From Heliopora coerulea (Eukaryota > Cnidaria > Anthozoa > Scleralcyonacea > Helioporidae), in assembly GCA_030142905.1 (NCBI GenBank), contig JASJOG010000002.1, forward strand, positions 6,928,501 through 6,992,500: a DNA stretch of 64,000 nt. Direction: 5' to 3'. The stretch's first letter is position 1. Each line of letters opens with the position of its first letter. The notes below the pieces were generated by a model. It was given only the letters and a program-made list of their open reading frames with translations. It was not told where the DNA came from and ran no database searches. A program made the translations under genes and the position numbers. Below, in pieces: positions 47,401 to 56,400 of the stretch.

Positions 47401-50400
47401 TTGAGGAAGATGAATACAAACTTCCTGTCTGAGCAGTTCTTGTTGGTGCTGATCAGATTGCGGCTGGATCTGACTAAGCAACATCTGGCCTACTTATTTT
47501 CTGTGAGCAAACCCACTGTGTCAAGAATTTTTCTCCGTTGGATTTCTCTAATGTACCGTCGTTTTAAAATCTTAAATATATGGCCTTCAAGCAAGCGGAT
47601 TTTCAATGCAATGCCAAGATCTACAGTATTATATTCAAACACCCCTCACTTAGAGGAATAATTGATTGCACTGAAATAAAGATTTGTCAATCAAAGGGTT
47701 CTGCCAATTAACCGATTACAGTTTCAAATTATAAAAATTATAATACTGCAAAGGCATTGGTAGGTGTGGCACCCACAGGAGCAGTGTCATTTCTGATTTA
47801 TATTGGGGGGGGGCACATTTCTAGAAAAGAAATCACCAAACGTTGTGGCGTTCTGGGCATTTTGGAAAGAGGAGACGAAATGGCTGACAAAGGTTTCCTC
47901 ATAGAAGATTTGGTTAATCCTCATGGTATCAGGCTTAACATCGCAGCGTGCACCCGTGGCAGAAGTGATCTAGAGCCCCATGAAGTGGTACAGAGTCGAA
48001 GAATTGCTTGTACACGGATTCATGTGGAGAGAGCTATTGGTCGAATAAAAGAATTCAAAATTCTTACACATGTGCAATCAACTTACATATTACCATATAT
48101 CAATGAAATATTTTTTGTATGTGCAATGTTAAACTTTCAAAAACCACTTATCAAGTAGACTGTCTTTGCATTTTGTACAACTTTTGTTGCACACATATTT
48201 GTAAAAGATAAATATACTGTATATATAAATTAACGATGTGTATAGCACAGTAACCTTGATTACTGGTGGCATAGTGGTAGTGCGCATGTCTCTCACCACT
48301 GTGACTAGGATTCAATTCTGGCTTTATGCAGTTTGACTCAACCAAGCATCACAAGTTTCCTCTGAGTACTCCAGAACAGTTTGGGTTACTGATACGGTTA
48401 TCCTGTATTAGTTTATTTAGTTGTAACTAAAGATAATGTCAGATTTTAACTTACATAACCAACCTTTGTAGTATAATATAAAACAAACTCCGAAAAGAAG
48501 CATTTTGGTACCCAAAATATGAGCAAAAGCACAAGACAAAAGGTATATTATATATTATGTTTTTTAAAGTTGTCGGCAGGGATTGGATTTTCGACCTTGG
48601 TAAAATAAATGAGTCATAAAAACATTCCAGATCATGGATATTACAAGAAACCCAGTCATTATCTAAACTTATTCTCTCACTAAAGAGATAATTTTCAGTG
48701 GCAACCACAAAGTCACACCAGTTAGACATATCCCTGCTTACAAACAATTGCAGCTGGCATTGGTGGTAGTATACATGTTTCCTTTTTAGATGGAGAACAT
48801 TACTTGAATCCAACTCCAAACAAAACTTGTTTCCAGAACCCACAGCATCTCTGATGGTCCTTTCCCAAACTAAAACTGCAGCTTTTATCTATGCACGCCC
48901 TCTCCTACTGCCATCAATTACACCAACATATGAATATGCTTCCAACCAACCATGCTCTGCATCCACCAAAGAATCTGCTTCTTGTACATTCAACTCTGGT
49001 TGACCATTCTTACGTTGGTAGTGCAGATATCTAGCCAATATCTTGGGTTGCATTTGCCCATTGCAATGGCTGCTGTTGTGACTGTTGATTTTCTTGTAAC
49101 TGCTTTTATCATTGGCGCAGGATATATATTTACATCTCTATTGTTTTACCACATACTGAACCAGTTGTTCTGCCTTTCCTTACTTCACACCTTAAACTAC
49201 ATTGAGATTGCAGCTGACTTTCATTAAAAATCGTCATCCTTTCTTCACTCGTTTTGTTCAAACTTCGCTTAAACTTTACTCTTTGCTCCACAACTGTGAT
49301 CATTAAAGAGCTTGACTGCGACGCGGACGTGTCGCCCATCACTGCTTCACTACTTATAGTAGCCGTCTCAGTCTGGCGCATTGGGGTGGACGAATTTAGG
49401 ACTGTCAGAATGGCGAGTTTCTTTCTAGGGTTTCTTCCCGAAACCTTTCTAATGGTGATTCCAAACTTTCCACTGCTTCTCTGTTCAATTGAGTAATTTC
49501 TCCAATTATTTGATTTGGTTCCCTACCTTGCAGATTCCTTGCCTTTTGAGCTTTGGCACCTTGGCTGGGATTCTCAGTTGCAAAATTAAGTTCACTTATT
49601 TTCTTTGGGAAAGGCGCCTCTTGCTTGGTTGATGCCATTTTTGAAGAAGGTCTGTGCAGGAAATTTCGTCGCTTTCAGCTAGGAATAACCAACTGAAGAT
49701 CTTCGAGTGCGTAACAAACCGCGCCAACGTGTATACAAGACACTTTAGGGCCTTTTCCCGCAACGCAACCACACTTCACAAAATTCGATGTCACTGGTTG
49801 TATTGTGTAGACTCATTATAAGGTTATAAATACGATCCTTTCGCATTTCGGGTAGACAGTCACACTTCACTATAACATTCTCATAGCCATTTTTTGGTTC
49901 GATCTTCTGCACGAGACCACCTCTAAACACTTAGAAGGAAGATTCCCAGAGCGATTTGAAATCTTTGCTTCTCTCATTATCAGCAGCCACGGCTTCGACA
50001 AAATAATCGATAATCTGGGCCAGGTAAATGACTTTAATGCGGCAACTACAATTTGGTTGCTCATGCATTCTTTTATGCCAATGAAATTCCCTTCTTTGAG
50101 ATGATTATTTGCTTGGTTGCCCTCCATTTCAATATTGTTTACGTTTTGTTTTGCCCTCAAACACTAATCAACCAATCACCGGGAAGCTTTACTTCAGATG
50201 ACGTGGGAATGAAACTAGCCCATTGCCAATATATTTTTGTTGAAGGATGTGCAAGTTGAATTTCTGACACACACTGGAAAGTAGGAATCCGAGGCGGTTA
50301 TGGAAAAAATTACTTTACGGGTTCACAAAAAGCGCCGGAACTCTAATAAAATCTCACGTAACATAAATTGTCTTGCATCTATAGCTAGGAAAGGAATCCT

Positions 50401-53400
50401 CTGCTGAATATGAATGTAACGACTAGGGTGTTAGCAGCGCGTTTGTGTTTGTGGCATGTCGTGAGGTGTTTGCGTTGAGTCGCAAGGGGAAAAAATAGAG
50501 TATGTTGGTCAAATGTGCGCGGAAATTCGCCAAACGAACGTCAGATATAACTGCCGCAGTCGATCTCCTTAGAATGCTCCTCGTGGAAAAATACATACCG
50601 TATTTAATCCAGTAGACGCCCGCTATCATATAAACGCCTCTCTCCAATACACGCTCCCTCTACTCATGAAGATATTCAACAAACGCCTTCCTCTAATCAA
50701 CGCATGTTTCAAGTAAATGCACTCATGGAGGTTAACCAAATTTGCCTAGTGCCCATTTTGAAAGGGTTTATTTTTTAACATTAACTTTTAAGAGGATGAG
50801 GTCTCTGCAGAGAAACAACTGTTCGTCCTCAGTGTCAAATTGATTATATCTGTCTTCGATGCGTGACGGTTCTTCCAGAATCTTCGCATGGTTCTTGCTT
50901 GCAATGGTTGCAATCGAAGAACCAGGCGCAAAACGAAGTCTTGTTATAAAAATAAAAGCCCAGGGGGAACGTGTTTAAATAAAGCCATAATGATCTAAAA
51001 AACAAAATAAATAAAGCCATCACTCTGATGATGTTATTGGTCAAATAACGAAATGTTGGGTATTAAAAGATTTTAACAGTTATGGTGCCATTATGGTTTT
51101 TTATAAACTCGTTTGCTGGGCTATTTTTATAACAAGGCTGGTTCTTGCTCGTTAGATACCTAGTTCTATCAGGCGAACGTTCTGCTTCCCTTTCCATACA
51201 CAAACTTCTACTTTAACGACGTTACCTTGCGAAGTAGTTAGAAATGTTGCGACTAGCCTTGAAAGTTCGTTCGGAACATATCCTGCTAAAGTCGACTTAG
51301 CCATTTCGTGCGCGTTTATAGTCCAAGGCAAAAAGTGCATGCTATTACTATCTTTTTAACCCCCATTCGTTCAACAATCACAGTCAAATAATTTTAGCAC
51401 CAATGAGATTGCTGTTATCTTCCATACATGAGTAGTGAAAACCAAGAAATATTAAACCTTTTGGGTGAAATTAAATGAACATTTTCTGTTCGTGAGGTTT
51501 AAACATTAAATTTGAAATAAACGCCCTTCTGTAATAGACCCCTCTCTATTACAAACGCCCCCACTTAGAGATAAATTTTTTTCAATAAACACCCAGGACG
51601 TCTTCTGGAATAAATAGGGTGAACTAATTTTTTGTTCAAAAAAATGAGTGCACTATGGGACGTTCCCTCTGGGAACGTATTTGCCCTTTCGTGTTTTATT
51701 TCGAAATTAGTTGACGTGAAAGATGTAGACTTTAATTGGAAAAAAATGCTGCCATATTTCGGTGATATTCTTTTGTAAGAATTTAGTACCCTGACCCCGT
51801 TTTGGGGCAAACATTTTGAATTTCAAAGATACGGAGGCCAGAGTGGCTAATTCTTTTGACCATCGATCCCTGATGAAAACAGTGGAGACTGGTTTTTCGC
51901 ATGAAAGCTTATCACGGGACAAAAACGGTGCTGAAAGCCGTTCCTCAGTTATGAAGTCCATAGAGTATTACATCTTAGCGTCCTTAATATTCTCGGGGTT
52001 TTTTGCAGATAGAGCCTCCTGATCCGGATGAAGATGATGACGACGAAGAAGTGGAAGAATCCAACGGGTACCCAGATATTCGATCCCACGAGAAACAACC
52101 AGAGAGTAAGTCATGATCTTTGATTGGTTACCTGTTGGTCAGAGACAGCGGCTGAAGGGTCTGAAATGACCGCCCGTTGAGATAGAGATTACCGTATTTA
52201 TTCCAATAGACGCCCTGGGCGTTTATTCAAAATTTGAGCTCTAAGGGGGGGGCGTTTATTTGAGAGAAGCGTTTATTAGAGAGGGGCGTTTATTTCAAAA
52301 TTTATTATTTCAACTTCAAAAATATAAAATGTTCACACGAAAATCACGCATATGTTCACACAATGTCAATTTCACCGTCATCATCGTTAGTAATAAAAGA
52401 TAGAAAGTTTGTTCACTGCACTCTCAACATCAGAATGAGCGATTAAAAACAAAAAAATTTTCACACAATTCTACAATGAAATTTTCACTCAATTTCCAGG
52501 GATGGATCCAGGAAATTTAGTGAGGGGTTTCCGAGCGTCGCAGGCGCGAGAATACTAGAGGGGTCTGGGAGCATGCTCCCCCGGAAAATTTTGAAATTTT
52601 AGATGCTCGGAAATGCAATTTCCTGCATTTTCAGAAGAGGTTTCATGAAAACATGCAGGTACCTTTATTCCTCAAATTGTACCATTTTAGCATCACTTAC
52701 GTCTTCCAATAGATATACTGTACAAACCTTGGAGGCCACAATTTTCCAAGGATAGTGTTTCACAAATCATTTTTTGTAGCACAAAGGCTGCAAAACTGAT
52801 TTATGGAGTACCTCCCCAAAAGTTTCATCACAAATAACTGTACTGTACAGCTAGGTTCAGGTGGATCTCGTACCCAAGCTTAGCAAGAGATGCATACCAG
52901 TACTTCAAAATCTTGAACTAATTCAAAATTGACCTCAACGGCTTGATACAACTGCAGAATGGCAGGTAGCAAGGCTGAATAGTTCAAAATGATCTTGATA
53001 CCAGAGCAGAATGGTTGGTAGGAAGGCTAAATCTTCAAAAGTATCTTCATACAACAGCAGAATAGTAGGTAGGAAAGCTAAATAGTTCAAAATTATCATA
53101 CCACTGCAGAATGGCAGGAAGGAAGGCTGATTAGTTCAAAATTATCTTCATACAACAGCAGAATGGTAGGTAGGAAAGCTAAATAGCTCAAAATTATCTT
53201 CACATAACAGCAGAATGGTGGGTAGGAAGGCTAAATGTTCAAAATTATCTTCATACAACAGCAGAATAGTAGGTAGGAAGGCTAAATAGTTCAAAATTAC
53301 CATGATACCACTGCAGAATGGCAGGAAGGAAGGCTGATTAGTTCAAAATTATCTTGATACCACTGCAGAATGGTCGGTAGGAAGGCTGATTAGTTCAAAA

Positions 53401-56400
53401 TTATCTTCATACAACAGCAGAATGGCAGGTAGGAAGGCTAAATAGTTCAAAATTACCTTCATACAACAGCAGAATGGCAGGTAGGAAGACTAAATACATG
53501 TAGTTCAAAATTAACTTGATAGAGCTGAAGAATTGCAGGTAGGATGGCCAAATAGTTTGAAATCATTTGATAGCCATGGGAAACACACTAGCCATTCATA
53601 CCTGAACCGTCGATGTTTTCCACCACTCTCAGAAGTCGGCGGAAAGAGAAAGAGCTGGTCAGGTTTCCAGACATTCTGAATAAAGCGCAATTTTTCTGCT
53701 GGAGAGAACCGGCCAGCGGTCACGTAAACGAGCCCAATATCAAAAAGAGAACAATCTTATTTGCGACACACGGATTGTCCACGCGCAGCCACATTGTAGC
53801 ACTAATCGATGATGGTTTTGTAATGGGTTCACCTTAATTAATTCAAGGTGCTTGACCAATAAAATACAGTTTTGATGGGTTTTACTTTAATTGCCTGTGA
53901 GGTTTTAGCCAATAATATGAAGTTTCGATGAGTTTCCGTGGGCTTCACGCAAGAAGCACTGGTTTCCGAGTTTCCACGCGATGGCTCGCGCCATACGCGA
54001 ATCCTCTACGCTCATTCGGTTCGATTTTGCGGTGAATTCCGCCAAATTTGGCGCACGGTGGTGCCAGCGGGGAGAAGCGGTAATAAACACAATAAAAGCA
54101 AGTACATTGTGCATGCTCATTTTTTAGGAAAATTTGATGGGTTTCCGGAAATCCAGTGAACCGGTCTGGATCCACCCCTGATTTCTATGTCATCGCATCA
54201 TACTCAAAAAAAAAAGTTCGTCATCTGCGTCTTCAAAATCCGAATCAGCGATGACCTTGAAAGGATCGGGCCTAACGCATTCTTGCAGGACTGAAAGTTG
54301 AGACTGGAGCTGTCTCGCTCCAGTTTCACACGGCTGTCCTTCCTTGAAACAGTGAATGAAATGATCTTCAGATCCGTCGACTGAAAGGTTAAGCACGCAG
54401 GTTTTTCACAAGATTTCACAATTTCACAAACGGGCCCATTTGGTTTACTGGGGCGCGTTTCTTGGAAGGGGGACGTTTATTGGAAGGGGGCGTTTATTAA
54501 ATATTTTTATGAGTTGAGGAGGTGTTTATTGGAGAGAGGCGTTTATTAGATAGTGGGTGTCTATTGGAATAAATACGGTAGTCAACTCTATGGCTGATGA
54601 GCTATAAGTAACACTTATTCACCGAAGTGGAGGTGAACAGTGGTGGATATTTACCGTGCCGCGAAGCGGTGAGGTAAATATATCTACACTATTCATCGAC
54701 ACTGAGGTGAATAGTTGTCTTAGCATACACCCCTCATAATTGTTTCCACACACTTCTTTAAATTTTTAACATAATTTTACGAAACGTCGGTTTGTCACGC
54801 GCTCGTCGTTTGTAAACAAAACATTTTGAAACATTCTTAGTGCATTTATCACTAAATTGTAAAGGAAATAAATATTTCCGGATACTTTATTGCCAAATTT
54901 CTGTACTTCTTTGGTATTGTCTGGCACAGCGGCTTAGTTTATTCAAAACAATTTTCTTCCGTTACTGAAACAAAACTAGACGCCATGTTGTTTTGCTCGG
55001 AGTTGAATAGTGCAGGATATTTCGAGATAGACGAACCAATGAGATTGTGCAAAAAATACTATCCTTCTGCGAGGTATATGCTGATTTTATTTATTACTTG
55101 GCAACGCAAACAAACCAATCCGATCCTCTATTTTTTTTTTTAAATCTGTATTTTTATTTACTGTTTATTTTATATATATTTTAATTATTTGTTTTGCTTC
55201 TAGTCACATCGAACCAAGTTAAACAACGATTACAGGAGTTTGTGCTCAACAAGCAACAACGCGAGGCGGCGGTAGCTGGTGTGCCGGATCCTAACATGGT
55301 GAAACGATGGTAGGTTTTTTTAGGAATGAACGAGGCACTGCTATCTGCATTACTGGATAACTTCATGTTAGCACAATAAACGACTTTCTTGTCACGCTAC
55401 TTTTCACTTCTTTTTTCTTTTTCACACTACTTTTTTCTATATGTTACTTCAGACTCATCCTCAGAGATACATGAACAGAAATTCTTTTGGCGCAAATATC
55501 TCGTGCGTTTAAGTTGGATAAAAACTCGCCTCTAATCCCTGTGGACTCGATAGCTCAACAGGTAGAGTGGCGGACTGTTATCCCGAAGGCACGAGTTCAA
55601 ATTGCGCTCGAGTCAACATTTTTCAGTTGACTTCGGCAGTGTCAGATTATCATGAAAAATTACTTCACTTTCCTCCTTTTTCCAATTTTTTCCGTTGAAA
55701 TCTCGGTTTTTTAAAAAGATTGTCAGAGAATAACGTTCAGTTTTCTTTGTCATACTACTGTATCGAAACTTCACAATTAACCTACACTGCTGAAGTCAAC
55801 TGAAAAATGTTGACTCCAGCGGGATTTGAACTCGCACCTTCGGGATACCGGTCCGCCGCTGTGAAGTTTCATTTCATAATACCCTGAGGATGATTCTGAA
55901 ATAGAATTGAAACACTGCACATCCATCCTCATAGATAGCGTTAAGTTGTCGCGAGAATATTTCGTGCACTTAAATTGGATAAAAACTCGCCTCCAATCCC
56001 TGTGGACTCGATAGCTCAACAGGTAGAGCGGCGGACCTGTATCCCGAAGATGCGAGTTCAAATCCCGCTCGAATCAACATTTTTCAGTTGACTTCAGCAG
56101 TGTAGGTTAATTGTGAAGTTTCGTTTCATAATACCCTGAAGATGATTCTGAAATAGAATTGAAACACTGCACATACTATTATATACATGACAATTACCGT
56201 ATTTTTACCTGTCTGGTCACTATACATCTCAAACTCATTGACAATTCGAGAGCGAAACTCAAGGGAAATCAGTACCGAGACGTAGTTTGGATATTTGATC
56301 TTAATTACAATAAAATTTTGACAACTTTAAACCCGATTTTCTCTTTAAATAAGGATTCTTTTGGGATGTAATATCATACACCCGAAAGTCGTGTTTCATC

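Larger units (their letters stand above)
46531..50223. mobile_element. ISL2EU-type DNA transposon (THAP/DDE_4 plus SWIM-YqaJ)
   Basis: The left end ATGGGCTAGTTTCA and its complement at the right end (TGAAACTAGCCCAT, to 50,223) extend to a ~65-bp inverted repeat (CACGTGATCTGAAG versus CACGTCATCTGAAG; GATTGGTTGATTAG in both). AT at both tips may be a 2-bp target duplication. It encodes a THAP-DDE transposase (+) and a SWIM/YqaJ-type protein (-), convergent. Known: ISL2EU elements, related to PIF/Harbinger and IS5, pair a transposase with a YqaJ nuclease ORF. It sits 281 bp after the Harbinger element, in HDAC intron 4. Confidence 0.85.
50596..51590. repeat. Degraded TACCGTA-type repeat with Penelope and other fragments
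   Basis: TACCGTATTTAATCCAGTAG at 50,596 followed by GACGCCC, and AATAAACGCCCTTCTGTAAT near 51,519, match the family at 52,190-54,580, but no clean right end was found. Inside are a Penelope-type terminal piece (51,025 on) and a short coding-like relic (51,152-51,340, -). Confidence 0.5.
52190..54580. repeat. 2.4-kb non-autonomous element with TACCGTATTTATTCC ends
   Basis: TACCGTATTTATTCCAATAG opens it and its complement closes it (CTATTGGAATAAATACGGTA, to 54,580). Sub-terminal CGTTTATT words are repeated on both sides (GGGGCGTTTATTTGAGAGAA left; GGGGCGTTTATTAAA right). It encloses a hAT-like unit and a minisatellite, in HDAC intron 5. No ORF of a transposase. Confidence 0.8.

Noticed and set aside
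48255..48320. tRNA-like sequence (TGGTGGCATAGTGGTAGTGC, AGGATTCAATTCTGG)
   Set aside because: Box A and B are weakly present but no cloverleaf closes; at most a decayed SINE head.
52940..53515. Regular ~52-bp repeats as a CRISPR array
   Set aside because: The units are contiguous with no unique spacers, in a eukaryotic intron; it is a minisatellite.
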